A stretch of DNA of 64,000 nucleotides from Xanthobacteraceae bacterium (GTDB taxonomy: Bacteria; Pseudomonadota; Alphaproteobacteria; Rhizobiales; Xanthobacteraceae), in contig JAIELW010000004.1 of assembly GCA_019752575.1 (NCBI GenBank), positions 186,001 through 250,000 of the forward strand. The letters run 5' to 3'. The notes under the pieces are model-generated. The model did no database searches, had not been told where the DNA came from, and saw nothing but the letters and a program-made list of their open reading frames with translations. The position numbers and the translations under genes were made by a program. Positions 20,822 to 28,687 of this stretch are shown here, piece after piece (the stretch's first letter is position 1; every line of letters begins with the position of its first letter).

Positions 20822-21874
20822 CTAGAGCTTGTAGAGGTTCGCCCGCGAGGGGTCCTTTTCGGCGACGAGCTTCGCGAGATCGACCATGACCTTCGCCTGT
20901 TTCCAGGTGGCGTCGTCGAGCATCTTGCCGTCCACGAGCGCCACCCCCATGCCGTCGGGCATCGCGTCGATTGCCTTCTTGGCGAAGACAACTTCCTGCG
21001 GATCGGGGCTGAAGACCTTCTTCGCGATTTCGATCTGCGAAGGATGCAGCGACCACGCGCCGAGGCAGCCCTGCAGGAAAGCGTTGCGGAATTGCGTCTC
21101 GCACGCCTCGGGGTCGGCAAAATCGCCGAAGGGGCCATAGAACGGCTTGACGCCGTTCGCGGCGCAGGCGTCCACCATCTTGCCGATCGAGTAGTGCCAG
21201 AGGTCCTGCTGATAGCGCGCGCGGTCCTTCTTGCCTTCCTCGGCGTCGGCCACGACCTGATAGCCGGGGTGGCCGCCGCCGACGCGCGTGGTTTTCATGC
21301 CGCGCGAGGCAGCGAGATCGGCCGGACCGAAACTCATGCCGTGCATGCGTGGCGACGCGCTCGCGATCTGATCGACGTTCATCACGCCTTCGGCGGTCTC
21401 CAGGATCGCATGAATGAGGATCGGCTGCTTCACGCCGTGCTTGGCTTCTAGCTGCGCGAGCAACTGATCGAGATAATGGATATCCCACGGGCCATCGACC
21501 TTGGGGAGCATCACCACATCGAGCTTGTTACCGACGGCCGCTACGATCTCGACGAGGTCGTCGAAGGCCCACGGGCTCGCCAGCGAATTGCAGCGGATCC
21601 AGAATCCGGTGGAGCCGAAATTCACGCTCTTGCCGACCGCGATCACGCCCTTGCGCGCGGCATCCTTCGCGTCGGCCGGGATCGCGTCCTCGAGATTTAC
21701 GAGAACCACATCGACCTGCTTCACGAGATCGGGGACTTTGGAGAGCACCTTCTCGTTGTGACCCGGCACGAACTGGATCACGCGCTCCAATCGCACCGGC
21801 AGTTCGCGGAGCGGCTGCGGCGCGCCGATGGCAAGCGGCTTATAGAAATTCCTCGGCAGTTTCGAAACGCTCAT
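20822..21874 (-). CDS. HpcH/HpaI aldolase / citrate lyase family, malyl-CoA lyase-like (CoA ester lyase)
   Basis: The 350-residue TIM-barrel enzyme looks closest to L-malyl-CoA / beta-methylmalyl-CoA lyases, which cleave the CoA ester to glyoxylate plus acetyl- or propionyl-CoA. Landmarks are the N-terminal [17 protein letters not shown], the metal-ligand region [14 protein letters not shown] (Glu62, Asp63), [35 protein letters not shown] with the second acidic ligand, and [13 protein letters not shown]. The tail [11 protein letters not shown] is typical of the malyl-CoA lyase group. No other ethylmalonyl-CoA pathway gene is in the window. It is divergent from an AEC carrier and CaiB/BaiF gene pair, which may share its CoA-thioester metabolism. 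Confidence 0.85.
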   Translation of the reverse strand: MSVSKLPRNFYKPLAIGAPQPLRELPVRLERVIQFVPGHNEKVLSKVPDLVKQVDVVLVNLEDAIPADAKDAARKGVIAVGKSVNFGSTGFWIRCNSLASPWAFDDLVEIVAAVGNKLDVVMLPKVDGPWDIHYLDQLLAQLEAKHGVKQPILIHAILETAEGVMNVDQIASASPRMHGMSFGPADLAASRGMKTTRVGGGHPGYQVVADAEEGKKDRARYQQDLWHYSIGKMVDACAANGVKPFYGPFGDFADPEACETQFRNAFLQGCLGAWSLHPSQIEIAKKVFSPDPQEVVFAKKAIDAMPDGMGVALVDGKMLDDATWKQAKVMVDLAKLVAEKDPSRANLYKL

Positions 21875-22007
21875 CGCGGCCCCCGGTAGTGGTCTCGAAA
21901 CGGTTTAGCCGAGCGCCGGGCACAGGGCTAGTGCAGCGCAGCATGAGGTTGACCGGACCGCGGAGCCAGACGATAGGTGCTGGTCTCAAGGTCTTCCGGA
22001 AATCGCA

Positions 22008-22970
22008 ATGGCCGATGTTCTTAGTCTCGCACTGCCGTTCTTCGGCCTGATCGCGCTCGGCTTCGCGAGCGGTAAGCTCGCCAACATTCCGGAAGACGGC
22101 ATGGCGTGGCTGAACTTCCTCGTCCTCTACATGGCGCTGCCGGCGCTGTTCTTTCAGACCATGTCGCGAACGCCGATCGAGGAATTGGCGAACTGGCGCT
22201 TCATTGCGGCAACCGCGTCCTGCACGCTTTTCACTTTCTCCTTCGCGTTCTTCTTCGCGCTCTGGCTGCGCCGGGGAAATGCGCGTGAGGCAACGATTGC
22301 AGGAGTGGTCGGCGGCTACGCGAATGTCGGCTACATGGGGCCGGGCCTGACGCTCGCAGCACTCGGCGCACAGGCGACGGTGCCGACCGCGCTGATCTTC
22401 GTTTTCGACTCCACGCTCTTTTTCACGCTCGTTCCGGTCATGATGGCTGCCACTGGCACGGAAAAGAAAGGCGCGGGAAAAACCGCACTCCTGATCCTGC
22501 AACGTGTCTTCACACATCCTTTCATCGTCGCGACGCTGCTCGGCATTCTCGCGGCGGCACTGCACTGGACGCCGCCTGCCGCGATTGACCGCACGCTCGA
22601 ATTTCTGAAGAACGCCGCCGCGCCGTGTGCCTTGTTCGCGCTCGGCGTCACGGTGGCGCTGCGTCCTTTTACGGAAACTCCGCGCGAAGTTCCGGGGCTC
22701 ATTCTGATCAAGCTGCTTTTGCACCCGTTCCTGATCTGGGCGCTGCTCGCTTCGCTCGGCGGCTTCAATCCGGTCTGGGTCTATACCGCCGTCCTGATGG
22801 CGGCGCTGCCGACCGCGCTCAACGCCTTCGTGATGGCGCGCCAATACGAGGTCTATATCGAGCAGGCTTCGAACGGCGTGCTGATCTGCACCATTGCATC
22901 GGTGTTGACCGTGACCGCATTGCTCTATCTGATTGAGCGGAAGTTATTGCCGGTCACGTTCTTCCCATGA
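22008..22970 (+). CDS. AEC (auxin efflux carrier) family transporter
   Basis: The 320-residue inner-membrane protein has about ten helices in two groups separated by a charged stretch near residues 145-160, as in AEC carriers. Conserved patches include LPFFGLIALGFASGKLANIP, GVVGGYANVGYMGPGL (the asparagine/glycine substrate region) and ALGVTVALRPF. Bacterial members transport malate, malonate or other carboxylates. Its position before a CaiB/BaiF gene and opposite a malyl-CoA lyase-like gene fits a carboxylate substrate, but that is inference. Its TGA overlaps the ATG of the next gene (ATGA at 22967-22970). Confidence 0.9.
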   Translation: MADVLSLALPFFGLIALGFASGKLANIPEDGMAWLNFLVLYMALPALFFQTMSRTPIEELANWRFIAATASCTLFTFSFAFFFALWLRRGNAREATIAGVVGGYANVGYMGPGLTLAALGAQATVPTALIFVFDSTLFFTLVPVMMAATGTEKKGAGKTALLILQRVFTHPFIVATLLGILAAALHWTPPAAIDRTLEFLKNAAAPCALFALGVTVALRPFTETPREVPGLILIKLLLHPFLIWALLASLGGFNPVWVYTAVLMAALPTALNAFVMARQYEVYIEQASNGVLICTIASVLTVTALLYLIERKLLPVTFFP

Positions 22971-24067
22971 GCAAACACGAACCGCCGCTCAAAGGCATTC
23001 TGGTCGCGGATTTCACGACGCTGCTGCCCGGACCTGTCGCAACCCTGATGCTCGCGGAAGCGGGCGCCGAAGTGATCAAGGTCGAGAAGCCTGGCGGCGA
23101 AGACATGCGCGCCTATCCGCCGCAATGGGACGGCATCTCGGCGGCCTTCGCGATGCTCAATCGCGGCAAGAAGAGTCTCGTCGTCGATCTACGCACGGAA
23201 GCAGGCCGCGAGGCTGCGCGCGATCTCGCTGCCAAAGCCGATGTGCTGGTCGAGCAGTTCCGGCCCGGTGTCATGCAGAAACATGGCCTCGGCTACGACG
23301 AACTATCGAAGATCAATCCGAAACTGATCTATTGCTCGATCACCGGCTACGGCCAGTCAGGCCCCAAACGAGATGAAGCGGGCCACGATCTCAATTATAT
23401 TGGCGCGACCGGATTGCTTTCGCTGGCTCCCGGGCCGGCGGATAACCCCGTGGTTCCGCCCGCGCTGATCGCGGACATCGGTGGCGGCACGTTTCCGGCA
23501 GTCACGAACATCTTGTTGGCTTTAATCGCGCGCGGAAAAAGCGGGAAGGGCGCCTACATCGATGTTGCGATGGCGGACGCGATGTTCACCTTCGCCTGGA
23601 TGGCGCTCGCGACCGTGCACGCGACCGGCAAGGCGCCGCGGCCGACTTCGATGATGACCGCGGGCGGTTCGCCGCGTTATCAGATCTATCCGACCAAGGA
23701 CGGCAAGTTCGTCGCCTGCGGCGCGCTGGAGCAGAAATTCTGGACCGGTTTCTGCGCGGCCATCAGGCTCGCGCCGGAATTCACCAACGATTTCAAAAAT
23801 CCGGACGCTACGAAAAAGGCGATCCGCGAGATCATCGCGAAGGAAACCGCTGCGCACTGGAAGCCGAAACTAGCCGCCGCCGATTGCTGCGCGACGATCG
23901 TCGCGACCTTGGAGGAAGCGCTTGCCGACGAGCATTTCGTCAAGCGCGGCTTGTTCGCCGAGCAGATTTCTTCGTCCGCGGGCGACAAGCAGATTCCGGC
24001 GCTGCCAGTCCCGATCTCGCCGGCGTTTCGTGTGAAGGGCGCGCGTAACTATCCGCGCATTAAATAG
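22967..24067 (+). CDS. CaiB/BaiF family protein, alpha-methylacyl-CoA racemase-like
   Basis: The 366-residue protein is a class III CoA-transferase-fold enzyme. The N-terminus (DFTTLLPGPVATLMLAEAGAEVIKVEKPGGED) and VLVEQFRPGVMQKHGLGY are family hallmarks. EAGHDLNYIGATGLL with His140 and LIADIGGG with Asp170 match, from memory, the catalytic His/Asp pair of alpha-methylacyl-CoA racemase better than formyl-CoA transferases. A racemase or an acyl-CoA transferase are both possible. It is translationally coupled to the AEC carrier gene by a four-base overlap. One base separates its stop from the convergent hydroxylase gene. Confidence 0.88.
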   Translation: MSKHEPPLKGILVADFTTLLPGPVATLMLAEAGAEVIKVEKPGGEDMRAYPPQWDGISAAFAMLNRGKKSLVVDLRTEAGREAARDLAAKADVLVEQFRPGVMQKHGLGYDELSKINPKLIYCSITGYGQSGPKRDEAGHDLNYIGATGLLSLAPGPADNPVVPPALIADIGGGTFPAVTNILLALIARGKSGKGAYIDVAMADAMFTFAWMALATVHATGKAPRPTSMMTAGGSPRYQIYPTKDGKFVACGALEQKFWTGFCAAIRLAPEFTNDFKNPDATKKAIREIIAKETAAHWKPKLAAADCCATIVATLEEALADEHFVKRGLFAEQISSSAGDKQIPALPVPISPAFRVKGARNYPRIK

Positions 24068-24068
24068 C

Positions 24069-25253
24069 TCAGCCGTTCGCGGTTTTGCCCAAACCGCTTT
24101 GCATCAACGCGCGCCGCAGGAACGGAACGCGCGACGCGATTTCGAGACCCAGTCCACGCGCAAGATGTACGGGCAGAAATTCGGTAAGCAGCGAGCGTCC
24201 GAGCATCTCGACCGCCGCCGCACGGGCGCGAATGTCGGCGCGCCGTTCGAAGTCGTAGGCAGCCAGCACCCCGAGAGCACCGGGGTCGCCGCCGGCGGCA
24301 AGAGCTTCGGATACGAGCCTTGAGATGGCCTCCGCGTCGCGGATACCGAGATTGAGGCCCTGCGCACCGATCGGCGGGATGACGTGGCCGGACTCGCCAA
24401 CGAGCGCGATGCGTTTATCGGCGAAACGATCCGCGATCTCGACCCCGAGCGGAAAAATACCGCGCGGTCCATCGATGCGGATTGCTCCGAGCAGCGAGTG
24501 GCATTTGGTTTCGATCTCGCGCGCAAGTTCCTCATCGGACGCGGCGCGGACGCGCGCGGCGTCCTCAGGCTTGCAGACCCATACCAGGCTCGAACGTAGC
24601 CCCTGCATCGGCACCAGCGTGAAGGGCCCGCTCTCGGTATGAAATTCCGTGGAGATGTCTTTGTGCGCCCGCGTGTGCGCGAGATTGAGCGCGATGGCGG
24701 ATTGGGGCAGAGGGCGCTTGCTGGTGCGAATATCCGCGGCTTGACGGCAGATGGAGTTGCGCCCGTCCGCCGCAACAATCAGTTTGGCAACGATCGTTGT
24801 GCTGTCCGGCAAGATAACACGAGCTTCGCCGGGCGTCGGTTCGATGCGCGCCGCAGGCTGCGCGATAACGCGAAGCTTGTCGTGACCCGCGAGCAAAGCG
24901 CGCAGAACGGCGAGCAACTCCTCGTTCGGTATGTTGTAGCCGAACGCTTCGAGGCCGATTTCCCCGCAGTCGAATAAAACTTCCGGTGTGCGGACGAGAC
25001 GGCGCGTGCCGTCCACAAGCCTGAGCTTGCGCAGCGGCGCGGCTTTGGCAGCGACGCCGTCCCAGGCACCGATAGCCTTCAGAATATCGACCGAACTGCC
25101 GAGCAATGCCGTAGTGCGCCGGTCCGGTTGCGGAGGCTCCGGCGCAAGCAGCGTCGCGGGCACGCCAAAGCGCGCAAGCGCGATCGCCGCGATCAGCCCT
25201 GCTGGGCCGCCGCCGACAATAACAACATCGGATTTGGAAGCGCTTTCCGTCAT
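24069..25253 (-). CDS. UbiH/UbiF family FAD-dependent monooxygenase
   Basis: The 394-residue flavoprotein hydroxylase has the FAD-binding motif VIVGGGPAGLIAAIALA (residues 10-26), the mid-protein motif VAADGRNSICRQA and the second FAD motif LVGESGHVIPPIGAQGLNLG. The last resembles the GD(x)6P motif of ubiquinone-biosynthesis hydroxylases of Rhizobiales. It probably hydroxylates the quinone ring during ubiquinone biosynthesis; which ring position cannot be read from sequence. A different aromatic substrate is the alternative. The start ATG at 25253 is preceded by the divergent pcs gene. Confidence 0.88.
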   Translation of the reverse strand: MTESASKSDVVIVGGGPAGLIAAIALARFGVPATLLAPEPPQPDRRTTALLGSSVDILKAIGAWDGVAAKAAPLRKLRLVDGTRRLVRTPEVLFDCGEIGLEAFGYNIPNEELLAVLRALLAGHDKLRVIAQPAARIEPTPGEARVILPDSTTIVAKLIVAADGRNSICRQAADIRTSKRPLPQSAIALNLAHTRAHKDISTEFHTESGPFTLVPMQGLRSSLVWVCKPEDAARVRAASDEELAREIETKCHSLLGAIRIDGPRGIFPLGVEIADRFADKRIALVGESGHVIPPIGAQGLNLGIRDAEAISRLVSEALAAGGDPGALGVLAAYDFERRADIRARAAAVEMLGRSLLTEFLPVHLARGLGLEIASRVPFLRRALMQSGLGKTANG

Positions 25254-25298
25254 GAAGCCAGTCTAGCGAATTTCGCGTCGAAATGCTGACATAGCGGC

Positions 25299-26003
25299 AT
25301 GACCCAGGCTGCGGAGCATAGTGCGGCAAAGCGTGCGGGCGCGTTCGCCATACATATTCTTACGGCCTCGGGTGTCGCCTTCGGCTTGCTCGCGCTGCTT
25401 GCCGCGCACGAGCGGCGTTTCACGGCGATGTTCTTGTGGCTTGGTATCGCACTTTTCATCGACGGAATCGACGGCCCGCTTGCGCGGCGCTTCAACGTCA
25501 AGGAGGTGCTGCCGCACTGGTCCGGAGAAACTCTCGATCTCGTGGTGGACTATCTGAACTATGTAATGGTGCCGGCCTATGCGCTGGTGCTGAGCGGCCT
25601 TATTCCCGTGCCGCTGTCTTACGTGGCCGGTGCCGCGATCGTTGTTACCGGCGCGTTATATTTTGCCGATACGCGCATGAAGACCGGGGACGCCTACTTC
25701 CGTGGCTTTCCGGCGGTCTGGAATGTAGTCGCGTTCTATCTCCTGATCGGCAAACCGCCGCCTGAAATCGCGCTCGGAGTGATCACTGTGCTCTGTGTTC
25801 TGACCTTCGTGCCGGTTTCATTCCTGCATCCGTTCCGGGTGAAGCGCTTGCGGTTTATCACGCTGGCCTTGCTGGCGGCATGGACGGCGCTGGCGGCAGT
25901 CGCGCTCGCATATGACCTATCTCCGCCACAGGCTGTATGGCTCGCGCTGATGGTGATAGCGGTGTATTTTCTTGGCGCAGGAATCTTGCGGACCCGCATA
26001 TGA
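25299..26003 (+). CDS. pcs: Phosphatidylcholine synthase Pcs
   Basis: Pcs condenses choline directly with CDP-diacylglycerol to give phosphatidylcholine, a pathway known from Rhizobiales and some pathogens. The 234-residue membrane protein has about seven to eight helices. It carries the Pcs-type CDP-alcohol phosphotransferase motif D-G-x2-A-R-x12-G-x3-D-x3-D: Asp58-Gly59, Ala62-Arg63, Gly76, Asp80 and Asp84. The x12 spacing, rather than x8, separates Pcs from ordinary family members. Its TGA overlaps the terC start, so the two genes are coupled. Confidence 0.95.
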   Translation: MTQAAEHSAAKRAGAFAIHILTASGVAFGLLALLAAHERRFTAMFLWLGIALFIDGIDGPLARRFNVKEVLPHWSGETLDLVVDYLNYVMVPAYALVLSGLIPVPLSYVAGAAIVVTGALYFADTRMKTGDAYFRGFPAVWNVVAFYLLIGKPPPEIALGVITVLCVLTFVPVSFLHPFRVKRLRFITLALLAAWTALAAVALAYDLSPPQAVWLALMVIAVYFLGAGILRTRI

Positions 26004-26773
26004 GCTTCCCGGTATTCGACTGGATCGGCGACCCCTCAGCATGGGTTGCGCTGATCACGCTCACGGTGCTCGAGATCGTGCTCGGCATCGACAATGTGAT
26101 TTTCATTTCGCTGCTGGTGCAGCGGCTCGGCAAGCAGGCCGCGAAGCGTGCCCGCCAGATCGGGCTCAGCCTCGCGCTCGTTTTCCGCATCATTCTTCTG
26201 TTCTTCCTCACCTGGATCATCGCGCTGAAGCATCCGGTGTTCTCGCTGTTCGGGCGAGACTTTTCGTGGCGCGATATCGTGCTCTTCGCGGGCGGCGTGT
26301 TCCTGATCGTGAAGGCGGTGCAGGAAATGCACCGCGAGATCGAAGGTTCGCATGCGGTCACGAAACCTTCCGTCGCCGCGGGGGCGTTCTGGACCATCAT
26401 CTTCCAGATTATCCTGATCGATATCGTATTCTCGGTGGACTCGATCATCACCGCGATCGGCCTTGCCGACGACATCGAGATCATGGTGATCGCGGTGCTG
26501 ATCGCGATCGTGATCATGTACGCGGCGTCCGGCTGGATTTCGGATTTTATTTCGCGTCACCCGACTACGAAAATTCTCGCGCTCGCGTTTCTGCTCTTGA
26601 TCGGAATCGCACTGGTCGCCGACGGCCTCGGCTTCAAGATTCCGCGCGGTTACATCTACTTCTCGATGGCCTTCGCCGGTCTCGTGGAGGGCGTGAATAT
26701 CGCAATGCGCCGTAATGTGCGGAAAGCGAAGGCAGCCGCAGCGAGCAGAACGAAGCCCAGGAAAACGAAGTAA
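26000..26773 (+). CDS. TerC family integral membrane protein
   Basis: The 257-residue protein has seven or so helices and the TerC hallmarks: LTVLEIVLGIDNVIFISLL near the N-terminus and IILIDIVFSVDSIITAIG in the second half, each with the paired acidic residues in a membrane helix. Proteins of this family (TerC, Alx, MeeY/MeeF) are implicated in tellurite resistance and metal, especially manganese, export during protein secretion. The tail is basic (RKAKAAAASRTKPRKTK). I start at ATG 26000, which overlaps the pcs stop as ATGA. Confidence 0.92.
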   Translation: MSFPVFDWIGDPSAWVALITLTVLEIVLGIDNVIFISLLVQRLGKQAAKRARQIGLSLALVFRIILLFFLTWIIALKHPVFSLFGRDFSWRDIVLFAGGVFLIVKAVQEMHREIEGSHAVTKPSVAAGAFWTIIFQIILIDIVFSVDSIITAIGLADDIEIMVIAVLIAIVIMYAASGWISDFISRHPTTKILALAFLLLIGIALVADGLGFKIPRGYIYFSMAFAGLVEGVNIAMRRNVRKAKAAAASRTKPRKTK

Positions 26774-26780
26774 GCCGGCA

Positions 26781-27527
26781 ATGGACAAGAAAATTCTTCT
26801 GGTAACCGGCGGTAGCCGGGGCATCGGTGCGGCGACCGCGCGCCTCGCGGCGCGTCAAGGTTACGATGTTGCGATCAATTATGTCGGCAACGAAAAGGCT
26901 GCGCGCAAAGTCGTGGCCGACATCGAGAAAAACAACGCGCGCGGTATCGCGATCAAAGGCGATATGGCGAGTGAGGCGGACATCAAGAAGATGTTCGAGG
27001 CCGTCGATAAATTAGGCAAGCTGACGCATGTCGTGAACAACGCCGGCATTATCGGAACCAGCAGCAAATTTGCCGACGCCGATGCGGACATGATGCGTCG
27101 TGTGGTGGATGTGAACGTCACCGGTGCGATGATCGTCGCGCGCGAGGCGGTGCGCCGCATGTCGACCGCGCGCGGCGGCAAAGGCGGGGCCATCGTCAAT
27201 CTCGGCTCGATGGCCTCATTTCTCGGCGCGCCGGGCGAATTCGTCTGGTACGCCGCGAGCAAGGGTGCGGTCGATACCCTGACCATCGGGCTTTCCAAAG
27301 AGGTCGCCGGCGAGGGCATTCGCGTGAACGCGGTCGCGCCGGGTCTGATCGATACCGACATTCATGCCTCGGCCGGGCAGCCGGATCGTGTTGCCCGCAT
27401 GCGCGCTGCGATCCCGATGGGCAGACCAGGCGCCGCCGAGGAGGTCGCAGATGCGATCCTGTATCTGCTCTCCGAGCAGGCAAGTTACGTCACGGGTACG
27501 ATTGTCCGCATCTCGGGCGGACGGTAA
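26781..27527 (+). CDS. Short-chain dehydrogenase/reductase (SDR) family oxidoreductase
   Basis: The 248-residue classical SDR has the cofactor motif TGGSRGIGAATA (residues 9-20), the NNAG motif in HVVNNAGIIG and the active-site pair YxxxK in EFVWYAASKGAVD. The conserved PG motif is in AVAPGLIDTDIH, and the end ISGGR is family-typical. It looks most like glucose-1-dehydrogenase or 3-oxoacyl-ACP reductase-type members. The substrate is unknown. It begins seven bases after terC and may be part of the pcs-terC transcript. Confidence 0.92.
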   Translation: MDKKILLVTGGSRGIGAATARLAARQGYDVAINYVGNEKAARKVVADIEKNNARGIAIKGDMASEADIKKMFEAVDKLGKLTHVVNNAGIIGTSSKFADADADMMRRVVDVNVTGAMIVAREAVRRMSTARGGKGGAIVNLGSMASFLGAPGEFVWYAASKGAVDTLTIGLSKEVAGEGIRVNAVAPGLIDTDIHASAGQPDRVARMRAAIPMGRPGAAEEVADAILYLLSEQASYVTGTIVRISGGR

Positions 27528-27619
27528 CGCCATGCCGTTTGCGCGGCGGCACCCTCGTATGTGACAAACAAGAAAGCTAGAACAACGGCCGCCGGGTGCG
27601 GCGATCAGTGGAGGATAGA

Positions 27620-28594
27620 ATGGCGTTCGCGGTTCGGGTTCATACCCATGGCGGTCCGGAAGTTCTGAAGTACGAGGAAATCACGCTGCCGGAGCCGGGT
27701 CCGGGTGAAGCGCGCATCAAGCAGACCGCCGTTGGTCTCAACTTCATCGATACCTACTTCCGCACCGGCCTCTACAAGCCCGCGGCCTATCCCTTCGTGC
27801 CGGGCAACGAAGGCGCGGGCGTCGTGGTCTCCGTCGGCAAGGGCGTGAAGGGCCTGAAGAAAGGCGACCGCGTCGCTTACGGCAACATGACCGGCTCCTA
27901 TGCGACGGAGCGCAATATTCCGGCGGACAAGCTGATCAAGTTGCCGAAAAAGGTCAGCGACAAGGTCGCGGCAGCGATGATGCTGAAGGGTCTGACCGCG
28001 CAATACCTCCTGCGCTCGCTCTTCAAGGTGAAGAAGAAGCACATCGTTCTCGTGCATGCTGCGGCGGGCGGCGTCGGACAGATTTTGACGCAATGGGCGA
28101 ACCACCTCGGCGCGACCGTGATCGGAACGGTCGGCTCGAAGGACAAAGTCGCGATCGCGAAGAAGAACGGCTGCCACCATGTCATTCTTTATCGCGAGGA
28201 AGATGTCGCGAAGCGCGTGGCCGAAATCACCAAGGGCAAGAAATGCGACGTGGTCTATGACGGCGTCGGCAAATCGACGTTCATGAGCTCGCTCGACAGC
28301 CTGAAGCCGCGGGGCATGCTCGTGACCTACGGCAACGCCTCCGGCCCGGTCGATGGCGTGAACCTCGGCATCCTCGCGACCAAAGGCTCGTTGATCGTGA
28401 GTCGCCCAACCATGGTTCACTACTTTGCCACCCGAAAAGACCTCGAAGCGGGTGCCAAGGACCTCATGAAGGTCATTGAGAAGGGCAAGGTGAAGATCCA
28501 GGTCAACCAGACCTATCCGTTGAAAGAGGTCGAGCGGGCGCATCGCGACCTTGAAGCCCGCAATACCACCGGACAGACGGTATTATTACCCTGA
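27620..28594 (+). CDS. Quinone oxidoreductase (zeta-crystallin-like, zinc-independent MDR family)
   Basis: The 324-residue NADPH:quinone reductase belongs to the medium-chain dehydrogenase/reductase superfamily. Visible are the N-terminal GroES-like domain (GPEVLKYEEITLPEPGPGE, FIDTYFRTGLY), the zeta-crystallin pattern VLVHAAAGGVGQILTQWA for the nucleotide-binding region, and a C-terminal EVERAHRDLEARNTTGQTVL. The structural-zinc cysteines are absent, as expected for the quinone reductase branch. The start ATG at 27620 follows GGAGG; the in-frame codon 24 bases upstream lacks this. Confidence 0.93.
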   Translation: MAFAVRVHTHGGPEVLKYEEITLPEPGPGEARIKQTAVGLNFIDTYFRTGLYKPAAYPFVPGNEGAGVVVSVGKGVKGLKKGDRVAYGNMTGSYATERNIPADKLIKLPKKVSDKVAAAMMLKGLTAQYLLRSLFKVKKKHIVLVHAAAGGVGQILTQWANHLGATVIGTVGSKDKVAIAKKNGCHHVILYREEDVAKRVAEITKGKKCDVVYDGVGKSTFMSSLDSLKPRGMLVTYGNASGPVDGVNLGILATKGSLIVSRPTMVHYFATRKDLEAGAKDLMKVIEKGKVKIQVNQTYPLKEVERAHRDLEARNTTGQTVLLP

Positions 28595-28687
28595 TGGTGC
28601 TGGATTATTTGACGCTCTAGGCCAAAAGGCCGATGTACGGCGCGAGAATCAGCATATCGTTAGCCTGGGATAGGAAACGGCTAACCC

